Source of the DNA: Patiria pectinifera
Lineage: Eukaryota; Echinodermata; Asteroidea; Valvatida; Asterinidae
Assembly: GCA_029964075.1 (NCBI GenBank)
Contig: CM057149.1
Location: forward strand, 29,526,197 to 29,590,196
Direction of reading: 5' to 3'
DNA length: 64,000 nucleotides
A model generated the notes under the pieces. It was not told the DNA's origin. It did not search any database and worked only from the letters and a program-made list of their open reading frames with translations. Positions 13,076-25,600 of the stretch are shown piece after piece. The position numbers were made by a program, and so were the translations under genes. Each line of letters opens with the position of its first letter. Position 1 is the stretch's first letter.

Positions 13076-13687
13076 ATGGCTTCTCTAACAGTACCTGCAG
13101 TCGCAGGCAACCTCAAGCAAAAACATCCGGACAGCAGCCTGGCGTCCACCGACTCGGGTCTGGACCTGGAGAGATTCCAACCGGGGTCCCGCCGAAACAG
13201 CATGCTGGCCTCGTTGCGGCTCCTGGCCACCAACAGCACGGTGTCCGAGCGGTTCGAATCCCGTCGCCGAGGTAGCCTAGATGCAACCCGTCGCCGGAGG
13301 AGCGACCCAATACCTGTGATTAACGAGGCCGAAGGGCTAGGGACCGCTCATCATCAACATCAGCGTGCACGGAGGGGCAGCCTCTCGGTCTTAGACGCAG
13401 GAGACGCGGCTACGTTCGAGAAGAGAACCCGCAAGAGGAAAAACCTCTCGGTGCCGGACATTCTTGAGGAGAGGACCGAGGAGTCTGCCATGCCGACCTC
13501 CCTGGGCATTCGGAGTGCAAGACGAACTTCATCTCATAATGGACGGGCCGGGTCGATTCATGAGGAGGGGCCTGGAGGTTCTCAAACACATCGTGCAGGT
13601 TTGGAGACCAAGGGCGGCCTCCTAGCCGCTGGCAACTTGACCAATACGTTCAGGACTCGACTCCAACAAGCGAGGAAAATTCGAAGG
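13076..13687 (+). CDS. CNBD2-like exon 1 (basic Ser-rich leader)
   Basis: The ATG at 13076 opens 204 codons ending at AGG|GTAGGT, phase 0. The leader is disordered-looking and carries repeated Arg-Arg-x-Ser/Thr motifs (RRNS 39-42, RRGS 64-67, RRRS 73-76, RRGS 99-102, RRTS 149-152), the consensus for protein kinase A. It ends in a basic helix (RTRLQQARKIRR). Confidence 0.75.
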
Positions 13688-16600
13688 GTAGGTCAATCAG
13701 CAGTATAATGAAACTGCACTTTTACTTAGTCTTTCAATAATTGAAGCTTGCCTTAATACATGTAGATTGAAAAGTTCTAAATTAATCAATGTGAGCCTTA
13801 GTTTAGCCGATTTGGATTCTCAAAAAGACCGGGAAGCAATATCTAGCTTTGACTTCTAACATTGGTTGAAGGGTATGTTCCATATTAATATTTTTGATAA
13901 TATTCTATAAAAGGGGCCGAAGCCCGCCGTCAGTCACGACAAATTTGATCTCAAATGAAAAATCATTAATTTTGTTCCTTACTTTGTCTCATTGTAGAAG
14001 GTTTACTGTGTTAAAGTCTCGAGATTTAATTTAAGAACCTTATAACGTGTGGTACACTGCTTGAGGTCTTGTGACAAGTTATTGGGCCTCACTGCCAAGG
14101 GCGGATCCGGGGGCCAACGGAGCCAACGGGGGCCATTGCCCCCCCCCCCCCAAAAAGAACCCAATTTTGGTTTTTTTTTTAAGTGCCGTCGCAATAAAGA
14201 CAGGCACTGCTTACAGCATCGCCTTTCCCTAAAACAAATTGGTTAAAGTGATCAGAAATTGCCTCAGATCGCACCACAGAGCATCTAGGATCGAATCCCC
14301 CCCCCCAATCCGCCCTAGCTCAATGCAAAATGCTGGGCTAAATTTTCACGGCGTGACCGATATTTTTGCCTGCTTTAGGTAGAAGATCCAGGAACAAAAT
14401 AGATTGTATTTATCATCACACTGATATTTGCTTTGTTCTTTGATTTAACAGAAGAAGCTGCTCCTGAAGTTCAAGAGTTATTCTCGTCTGGTCATCTTTT
14501 TAAACAGGCTGTGCAAAAATCACTTTTTGAGGTAACCGTCAAAGTTGATATGATCATACAATTCAAAAGGTTATTTCCCCCAAACGGAGATCTGCAAAAA
14601 GACGGTGGCAAACGCCTCTTCACACCTCAGGCTTGGCGATACGAAATTAAAATACATTTAGCCTAACATTTCTTTCTAATGTTAAACTTACTCGACATAC
14701 AACTGTAGTTTGTCACAAATTCGCTGTACCAAACGATTTGAATATTTCAGCCGTAAATTGCTGAAATTTCGTTGTTGAAATAATTCAGACAAAAACACAT
14801 CCACTAAAACTGAAACTGTAAGCTTTTACATAATTTGACCTTTTTTTCCTTCTTCAAGTGTCGACGACAGCGGGCGCTCTCATCGAGGCCAATACTTCAA
14901 GGATGGTGAGGAGGATGAATTGCTGTTTGATGTCAGGTACTTCAGGGCCCACAAAGAGGTAAACCTCCTCCGTGAATGCAAACAGGGACTCGTTCATTGT
15001 GTTAACAGCTGGTCCCCGACCTGTTTGGTCGAAGGAATATAGGTTGTCGACTTGTCGTCCCGAGTCCAATTTGGGGGACATGGGGAGGCTTGAGTGAACG
15101 ATAGAGCAATATTAAAAAAGGCGTGTTTTGTGATACATTTTACAAGCAAAAGTGGATGTGCATGAGGATAACATTTTTTAAAAATCTGAAGAAGAGGCTT
15201 CTAATTTAATGAAAGTTGGTAGTTCGTACATGTCATGCGAACGAAAGAACAGTGCCCCATCAACTGGGGGAACTTTGGTATTTTTTCCCTCTAATATTGC
15301 ATGTCCAGAACATGAAAAGCTGAACGTTTTTCCTCTTATACTTTTCTTTTGCATCTGGACCCTAATCTGTAACCTAGTAACACAAATATTTAATTCGTTA
15401 CATAGGATTTAGAGCCTCCTCGTGTGCTGCCAAATTCTACCCGTATATTGGAGCAACTTTGGCCTGATATATCGGGATTGAATGAAATTGACATTATTCA
15501 CAATACATAACTATAATGGTATTTATGACATTTGAAGAACGGAGATATTCATTTTAGGAAATGACTTGTATAGAATAAATTTTATCCTAAAATTGTCAGT
15601 CATACCGCGCAATAACAATGCAGTAGGGCCTACGGGGTGAGCTGCATGCTTCTGCCAAAGTTACCCAGGGTGCTAACGTTACCCCAATTTACGGTAGGTT
15701 TGCCGAGGGGTCATCTGAGCTACCAGCTAGCCCTGTGATTGTTCTTTAATTGGTGTCCAAAGCTGTATTTTCCATTATGAAGTGCAACAAAAATGTCCGT
15801 GTTTTACATAATGTGTCACATTATTGCTGGTAAATCATAGGCACAATGTCAATGAAGTGTCAAGAATTCACACGAGGACGCAATCTGCATGATCGCACCA
15901 ACTAAATGATGTTAGCTCACAACGATGACGCCATAATGATATGACTTTTTCCTTTTGTGGTTCCAGGCTGGCATCTCCACAGAATGCAAAAAGATCTTGA
16001 GTTTGCCGTCACATCAAAGGACGGACAAAGAGGAGTATCGGGTGAGAAAGATGTTTAGATTTTTACCGATTTCAGCGGGAAATGTGCGGCCTCTATAATT
16101 AAACATTCGCCGTCCTTTATAATTTTAATTTCTGTAAACCCTTGAAGCCATGATGTATCGTCTCAGCGTCGTGAATATACCCTGCGTCTTCTCATTTTTA
16201 CAGGCCTCAAGTTTCTTCTTTGATGCCGAAAGATATTTGGCCGTGTTTAAATCTTTATGTAAATCGGTTTTTTTTTGGTTGCGATGTAAAATACAATGCC
16301 AGAAACAGCTATACATCTATATCTGGCTAGTGTACAACTAAATGATGCACAAAATTCATTCAATAAGTTTTTCACCGCTTGAAGTGGCCTGGCAAATCTT
16401 TCCGATTGTTCCCTAAAATAAAAGCCACGCACAGCCGTTGGGATATGTCCTTCAAAATGTAAACTACCGTATTCCGACTCTTGCCGAATTTTGATGCCAC
16501 AAAATGGAACACATTTTTTGCGTGATTGTATGTAATTTATGTGCCCTGCTTGTCTCGCGACATATTCCGACTTCCACCGATCGTGACGTCATAAAAATGG

Positions 16601-19600
16601 CTGACTCTCAATACGCATGTATTTTACAGGCTCTGATCGCCTTGCGAAATTTCCCTACGTTTGCCGAGTTCCCTCTCGGGATGCAGCAGGAGATCGTCAA
16701 GGTTGGTTGGTACGAGAAGTACCAGGCACAGAGAGTCATCCTCAGGCAGGGACACCGGCCTCTCAACTTCTACTTCATCATGACTGGGTCAGGTATGAAC
16801 AAGATTTGATGTTGATGAAGAAATTTAACATCCAAGATGAGGATCTCTCCTCAGTACTCGTTAACCGACATCAAAAGAAAAATCACGTAGTTTCTACAAG
16901 ATTAGAAATATGCGAAAATTATCGGATCAGTCAATGCTAGACCTCTTAATTTGTTCTTGATAAGAAAGAACGGAAAGATTTGTCGACCATAGTATGATTG
17001 CATGTCGAACCCCCCCCCCCCCCCCCCCCAAAAAATTGCCATTTCATGTTCCTTGATATTATTGTCTGATGTCAAAAGTGAGACGTCTAGTCGACCAAGG
17101 CTGTATACATGGACTCTGTTATTTTCAACGTCATCAAAACCACATTGTATAACTTACAACGAGAATATTTTCGTTAACAGGTATAAATGTTGTCAGTTAA
17201 TATTGACAAGCGGCTAAGACAGATTACCTATTTCTATTGGTCGAGAGCCCGTCGTGTGGGTGGTTTTAAACCGCCGGTAAAACACCGCTGCGTTCTGTGC
17301 CACATCGATCGCGTCAATTTCCATATAAGGAGATTTTTAGCACTACGAGCGCGAGGCACATACCATAGACATAGCCAGAGGGGCGTTCCACAAAACATGA
17401 AGTAGTGAGCAAAATCGTTGGACACTTGGGAATTTTTGACTTGTTTGGACTTTTTGGCCGAACTAAATATGTGCTTGGCCGGTATTAAACAAATCTCCTT
17501 CGGCTCGGGCCATTATCAGCGCCCAGACCCCAGCCGGTTTTTAATGTACTTGTTTAAAACCGGCCAAGCATATTTTACTTCCTTAGTAATACAGGAAAAC
17601 CAACACATGTGGTACACACGGAAGCTCGTGAAAATGGCGAGAACGCATCATGGCAAGGATGTCAGTGTTCCAGTTGTGTTAGTTTAATCATTATTGAAGG
17701 AAAAGTGCCCACTCGAAAACAATACACGGAATCATTAGTCAGTGTTTACATTCCTCTTAGCCAACTCTGAAAAAGAATGATGTGCATGCAGACACTTCAA
17801 CGGCTGCAGACTTTCCGATCGACGGATCGGAAGGAACTCCGCAATTACGTCCTGTCTCTTTCCGCCGAAAAGCCGGTTCCTTGTATTTCAAACGGATAGG
17901 AATTCGTGTAATATTATAGTACAGGCAAACGCAAACCTTCAATTTTCTTTCTCGCTGTTGCTTCTGCGTGAAATGAACCAGTGACATATGAAATTAGGAC
18001 TCTCATGAAATCTGGTCTCTTAATTTACCTGATGTGGATTATAATCCTCGCAAGGTTAGTGACATGTCGCTGTTTTAATGGCCATCACTGAGTGATAGAC
18101 ATGCGCAATTTAGCCAAAGAATCCGCATTTTTAATGGAGTCCAAATTCCACGATTCACCCAGTAGTGTATAGCCGGGTGGACGTAGAGTGACAGAGTGCA
18201 ACGGGCCAGAGATTAAAAAATCAAAATACGATGACATGAGCAAAATCGGGACCGCTAAAATGGATTATAAATGCAAAATCTGGAACGGGACACGGGCGTC
18301 ACAAGGAGTGTGGGGGTTGTGACACTTTTTTGTAGTCAAAAATCGGTTTAAAAAAATGAGCCGGGATGAAGGGTGCCACCTATTATCCGATAGCGCACCT
18401 GTAACCGCGCCCCCAATGGGGAAGATGATGTCCTCTCCCCTCCCCCCCCCCAACCTCTTTTTTATTTTACGGAGTTCAGGTGATAGGGAAAACATCCAGT
18501 CTACCTTTTAACACTGATGCTCCGTCGGCAAATTCGCCCATTGTAAGTGGTTTAGCGACGTTCCTGACGGGACGCAAATTCTATGTTGCACCTGGTTACG
18601 CTTCTGATTCTACGCCCTACGCCAAGATGCCTTAACAAAGACGGATGCAACGCAAACACCTTCAAATGAAGTCAGTGTATACAAGACCGCATTCCTGGGT
18701 TGTCCAAATGATTCAAAGCTTTTATAATCCACTGCGTACGGTGCTTTATATTCATTTTGGCACTTCACGTGAAGTTTGACCACCAACTCCTGACAACCGA
18801 ACCACGAAGTTGTGTCGTCTGACCTTTTCTAAAGGATCTCGATTTCTGTCTACAAAGAATGAGCGTTTCATTTTAACATTTCCGTGGCAACCAATTAAAT
18901 GGTAACCCTAATTAATCAGTTTGTAGTGGAGACGCACGTTACAAGTTAAGAATCAACTGGTAAAGATCAAGCACTTTGGTAAAGATCTGAGTGCTCCACG
19001 TGATCAATCAACTTCGCAGATGAGTTGAAATTGCGGCCTCGCGCCATTTCGCTCGCACATGAGTTGAAATTGCGGCCTCGCGCCATTTCGCTCGCACATG
19101 AGTTGAAATTGCGGCCTCGCGCCATTTCGCTCGCACATGAGTTGAAATTGCTGCCTCGCGCCATTTCGCTCGCACCTGAGTTGAAATTGCGGCCTCGCGC
19201 CATTTCGCCGATGTCTCCGCGTGGCTGAAGTTCGTATCCAACGACCCACGCAAAAAAACCCATCTCGACATGTATGATGTAAGAGACATATCTTCTTGTT
19301 AGCTCCGTATTCACATAAATTCACACGGTTTAAATGGACGTGACCTAGAAATACAACTGCTGGCTTGTTTTCGTTACCGGCTGCATAAACACCGTGGATG
19401 CAGTCGATGCAGTGAAATGCAAACAGAGAAAGGCTTTTACATACTTTCGATATTGTTAATGATGATGCGCACCAGCGTTCCAAACCAAACGAGGCGAAAG
19501 GCCCCACACGGAATCTGTATGAGCTGTATTGGTTTTGTAGCTTGATTTCTTAAGACTATCGCTATATCGTCCCACATTGTGAGATGCATACTTCGTACAT

Positions 19601-22600
19601 GATTGAGACCTAAACAAGCCAGCAAGTGTAATGCAGCAACCGAGGGAATTTCACTGCTGGCAATAACATATAGACGGTTCAAGATGGACGGTTCAAGTCT
19701 CCCCGTCGCCATCTTGGTTCCCCGGACATGTTTCATCGGCATCGTTGCCACACTCATCCTGGCCGGCAACGCCCTGTCGATCACCGTGACCCGCCTGATG
19801 ACCGAGCTGTCTAGCAGCACGCGGATCCTGATGACATCCCTGGCGGTAGTGGACCTGCTCACCGGACTGACCGTCATACCGAGCATCGTCGCGTCGGCAC
19901 AGGACGCCTGGACGTTCGGCTACCCGGCCTGCGTGGCGCAAGGCTTTGTGGCCAACTGGTTGTACTTAGAATCAGCCATGCTTGTCATCCTCCTGAACAT
20001 TCAGCGGTACATTGCCATAGTCAGGCCGCTAAGATACCGCACTCTATGCACTCCCACGAGGGTGGTCTTTACTATAGTGATTCCGACTGTGCTCATCGTT
20101 TCCGTCAGCTTGATCGAAGAGTTCGTTCTCGGGAGCACCATTGCTTACTCCAGTGAGAGGGTCTTCTGTACGCTAGACCTCACCAAGCTGAACCTTCCCC
20201 TTCAGATTGTAGTATTTTTCCTCTGCTGTTTGATACCTCTGGCTGCGATGGTGTTCATGCAGGTGCGGATCGGTAGTGTCATGCGACGGCAGGCACGAGC
20301 GGTTTGCCCCGACGACATGTCTGGGAGATGGGTGGGCCGAATCCGATTCAACCCTCGCAAGACCGAGAGGCGAACTACTCGGCTGTTCCTGGTCGTGACA
20401 CTTGTCTTTACCCTCGTCTGGGTGCCCTCCCAGATCTTCTACGTCTACGCCGCTTTTGCCACCGCCACGCCCATCCCGGGATGGGTGCAGTTTGCCATCA
20501 CGTGGCTGTGCATGTGTAACAGTTTCGTCAATGTATTCGTCTACTGTTTGTTTCACGGCAACTTTCGTCGTGTTGCGGTCAGGTCTGCGCGGTGCGGGCA
20601 ATGCGGCTCCCGCGTCGCAGCTGTGCCTTCAGCGTCAGAAATCTCGCACATCCTGTAGAAACTATATACGGCTCTAAGAACAGTAACATTTGCAACATCG
20701 TATTTACTCCACAGATATTACATTGGAAAAGCGACAACCGGTTTTGAAAATGACAAAATCTTGATGTTGAGCAAAGTGCCACCGCAGATCCCAGGGACGA
20801 ACGCAGTTCAGTGGCATGATATCGATAATTAACACGGATTTTAAAATTGTCCGGAGCAACAAAACAACCACCAAAAACAAAAGGATGCTCTACAGGGTGG
20901 TTCAAAAAAAGGACACCCAGTTTTGACAGAAATGTTCACCTACTTAATGAACTTATTTTAAATATTTTTTTACATAGTAGTAAAGTATCGGCCTTTAACC
21001 ATGCATGGTAAAAAAAAACTTAGTAAAAGTCGCAAAAATAGTGATATTATGCTAATTTGAATACAAGTCACCAAAATCAGCCTTGTCCACAGTATATTCT
21101 ATGTAAATTGAACGTTTTCGCAGTTCATAAAAATTAAAAAAACCTTCCCACCAAAATATATTTTGCCCTGGTAACTTTTATTTAAGCTGTCCAATTATTC
21201 ATGTCAGTGTTAAGATCATCTACTCAATGAGCTGTCGGCTTCAGTTCATTGTTGCATAGCATTACATAGCACAACAATCAAATGTCATACCCTTTCAAAT
21301 AAAGCTCCGATAGCTGAGCTCAGTCAAGCGAAGGGAATGTATACCTCCGTGGACAAACAGGTTTCGCACAAGAAATGTTCAAATTAGCATAGCTCAACAA
21401 CAAAATGTGCAAATGCAACACTTTTTTCGTCAGATTTGCTTAAAGGCCAGTACTTTAATAGCTACTAATCAACAGTTAAACATAATCTTTTAAAATAGGT
21501 GAAAATTGCTGTCAAATGTGGGTGTCCTTTTTTTTAACCACCCTGTATAATAACCATCTTTCCCGGCATTGCTCATTGTAATGCATATAGGACATTCAAG
21601 TGTGCCACTTCGTGGAATTTCCATATACATGTACATCTTTACTTTCCAGCGTAGTAATATTTAACTGCGTGATGGGTGTTTTGACGAATAGCAGATGGAG
21701 TCGTCAAACCAAGCCAGACGTGTGTCTTACTAATTGCCTTTTTTTATCATGTAAACTGTACTGACAAAACTTGGACAATGTCAACGCTGTATGCTAAAAT
21801 GAATATTTGTTTTACTCTTCTCCAGAATCGTAAGCTTTATGATCTTTTACAGTGATTGATTAAAAATTTGGCTTCTTGTTTTGACACCACTGACACAAAA
21901 ATGGTACGTTAACGTGTCGAATGTATATACACTGTTAAGAGTAAGAGCTCCTTGCGATTGTAAATATTGTTTGGTTTTTATACTTTCTCCAGTATGTATC
22001 ATTATCACAATTCCAGAAAAAAGAAAAGAAATTTCTTTGCTGTAACCACTTCATGTGGGACCTCGAATTGGCTTTTAGAGTCACCAAAATGGTAAAGCGG
22101 CCTGCTCTGTTTAAAGGCATACATCCTAAAAGGAATACCGAACTATCATCAAACAATTTACTTGGATTAAAGATCGTACTGGTACTAAACACAACGTGAA
22201 ATTATTACGTCTGACTTGCTGTCAATTAGAAGAAATCATGGTTGATTTCCAAAGATCAGTCAGTTGATTTTGTTTTTTGTTTTTTTAAATAAATAAAGAG
22301 TGCTATGGACGAAATCGTGTTTCGTGACTCAAAAAGTTCAGTGCATGTTTTTTTTCCCACTGTTTTCTCGAAAAGTGTAATTTCCACTGAACTGAAACTT
22401 CAACAGGTTAGGTTTTGAACGTTCTTTAGATTGTGGTGTTATGATTGGAAAAGAACAAAATGTATGACAAGCAAACTATCATTTATGCCTTTTAGAGTCC
22501 TTTTGATGAAACCCTCTCAGAAAAAAGTCTGAACGTAATAAATTAAGAAATTGACAATGAAGCAACATTTCACCAAGTTGCATGCTTTCAAGTGATGTAA

Positions 22601-25600
22601 ATTTCTCTGAGGCTTAATAAAATCAATATCTTGTTTTACTCGGAGACTCTGCAGATGCAGCATCAATCCAACAACGCTCGAACGTTTCCAGCGTTCGCGA
22701 TTTTAGTGTATAATGATACGATGGGGAAACGTTCACGAACGCTTAATTAATTGACAACGTTCGTGTGAGTGGAAGTCACCCTGGAAACTGAACGATTTGC
22801 ACTTTCTACTTATTACCGTTATTTTTTCGACCATTGACTTTGTTGACACAACCTGGCTTGAAATTCACCATGACTAGTCACACACGGGCATGTATTATCA
22901 CTCATTCCCCATTATCAATTAATTCTCATTTGTTTAAAGTGTAACTGGTGTATACTCAAGCAAATGCATCGCTCGTTAATTTTTAACTCGTATTACGTAA
23001 ATCACCTCGGCTGAAGAATCAACAGGCAGTTTCTTTGAAACTTAAAGTAATTTTTTCTTTAAATGAAACACAGCCGTATGCGCTCTTTCAGTTTTTTTTA
23101 TTACATTTCCCATCGATATCTTCTTTTGTTTCCTTTTTTTTTTTTGCTAAGTAATGGTGCGGGTTCTGGAGGAAGGAAGTGACAACCCACGGACGGTGGT
23201 GTATCTAAATCGAGGAGAGACGTTTGGAGTAAGTTGAACACTGCAAAAACTACGGTAGTGTTAATTTAACACCCTTCGGTATCTATTTAGGACAACACCA
23301 GTACAATTTAACACCAGATGGTCCTATATAGACACCAATGGTGTAAATTTATCACTCCAGTTTTTGCAGGGAACCCAATTAATCTTTAACATTTTTTTCA
23401 CATTTACCCAATAATACTGAAGTATAGCAATCATTTTAACCCCAAGACTGTCCCGGTGAAATTCACTCTGCAAAATATTGTCTTCGGCATTATCTGCGAC
23501 AAGGTTTTTGACGGTGGTCGTACTCATCTCTGTATCCAACGGCTCTGGTGGTTGATCTTTTTAACAAAATTCTTTGAAGGAACCATAGATCTCCATTACG
23601 CAGGCATTTTTTTTTTCGTTTGTAAATATTGAGCGCCATTTTGCATAGGTTGCCAAAATGGCCTAAATTTAAAGGGCCCTTGCAATGGAATTTTTGTTAA
23701 TGCTATAACCATGTACTTGAAAATGCACCTTTTGTTTTTACATTTAGCCTCATTTCTAATTTTCGTTTTACCATATTGAAGGGTAATTTTGGTGCCTTTT
23801 TGTGGTTTACGCTAATACAGTTTCCATATTCATGAGCAAAACTGTGATGTCATTCCGGGCAGAAACCTCAATGTTACAGATATTTAAGCACAAAGTTGCT
23901 AGAATTCTTGATATTTTGGCTATAAATTTTCTTTTCTTTGATGTTTCGTTGTCGTGTAAATACATTACATAAACATCATATATTTTAAGTGGAGTATAGA
24001 AAGTCGCATAAAATGTGTTCCTTAGAAATATTCATCACATGGACCCTTTAATTAAGCCGTGGTTGGCAACACATTTTTCAAAAACTTGCATAATTCTTAC
24101 TTAACACCCTCATGACGTCACAAAGGGGCATTTTTTTATTAAGTCTTTGGTAGCGTTTGTTGGTTATTTTGTTTTTCCAACAATTCAATGACAATGTTTG
24201 GGAACATTCATAGACCTACGTATCATTTATTTTTGCAACGTTAAACCTTCCATAGGCCCATGAATTGCCAACCACGGGTTGGCAAAGTGGCGGTGGGTAT
24301 ACGAGCGAAAAACACACAGGGAAACTTGGATGGTGAGGAAGACTAAATGTCTAAAGGAAGCTAGAATGTCAAGTAGTATTATATTGATATTGCAATCACC
24401 ATGACATGGGTTTCATTCCACAGGAGTTAGGCTTGGTGAATCGGGAGCGGAGAAAATCAACAGTCATTAGCAGAGAGCGGGTGGAACTGCTGTGCATCGG
24501 GGACGCCGTAAGTCAACCCATATTTTTGTCATGTACAATCACTCACGAGACTAATGAATTATTGAAGTCATTGCCGCCTTTAAACGGGTCTGTTTACCAG
24601 TCGGATAAGTATGCAGACAATCGAAAAATAGGGCCAGAGCCCTCATTTTTAAATGTCTGCCTCCATTTGTTTCTTTGAGTGCATAATCGTAGCGAGAAAA
24701 GCTGTCGCTTCGTATTTTGTCAATAGTGACAGACAATTGAATTTTGAGCTAAGTGTTATTTGCAATCCAAAGTAACCATTTCGGAAAAGCATAGTGGAGG
24801 ATTTCCGGGGGGGGGGGGGGAAAGGCAAGCCCCCCCCCCCCAGCAGCACAAAAATAAGGAAATCATATAGAAAACGTAGCACATGCCTGCTGTATACCCC
24901 GCCCCGGCAGCTCAATAGAAACACCGTTGTGTATCTATGGAATGTGCTAACTTGTAATCTTTATAGGGTCCAGGGGGAGCAAAATGGGTAATATTTCTGA
25001 AAAGGTGACCCCAATTTGTTTCGTTCGTGGAAATAGTTAAATGCGGGAAGGTATTACCAAATGTTGTGAGTAGGTGGTGCTTCCATTTTCCTTCATAAAA
25101 AGATTAATCAATTACAATTATAAAACGGCAATCTTCTCTGGATGGGTAGGGGGGCAGGTCCCCCCCCCCAGTTGGATACGTCACTGGGAGAACGTCTCTG
25201 GGAGAGACATCCGATGTTTTTAATGTCGTATTAGAAACCCCGTTCTCGTGTTGAGTGAACATGAGAACGGGGTTTCGAATGACGTGAACCAAGGGGCGAA
25301 CGGTGATCGCGAACAGGACTTTCAGTCCCCACTTTATTTCAATATTTGGGGAGTTGACGAGGAACGTCAAGAACACCAATGGCGGACTAATTTAGGCCCC
25401 TACCACAACTTTCGTTAATCTTTTGGATAAACTTGAAAGCACTGACCCAATGTAGGAGCAGTTTAAATGATATAAAAAGTGTACGTAATCAGAGAAAGTG
25501 ATTTTTCTTCAAAAAGCCTTGACGCAGTTGCGAGTACCAAGAAGACGTCGATCGAGACGTCGAAGGCAAATGACGTGCTGCGAATTCGCAAAGTTGAGCG

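Noticed and set aside
19004..19507. Long minus-strand open frames with repeated ERNGAR/FNSCAS units
   Set aside because: They are produced by the 39-bp minisatellite, which is open in several frames at once; flanking parts show no family similarity.
25312..25385. Possible missing CNBD2-like exon (after gcgaacag, encoding DFQSPLYFNIW)
   Set aside because: The acceptor context is poor, there is no donor in the required phase, and the residues do not resemble the end of a CNB domain.
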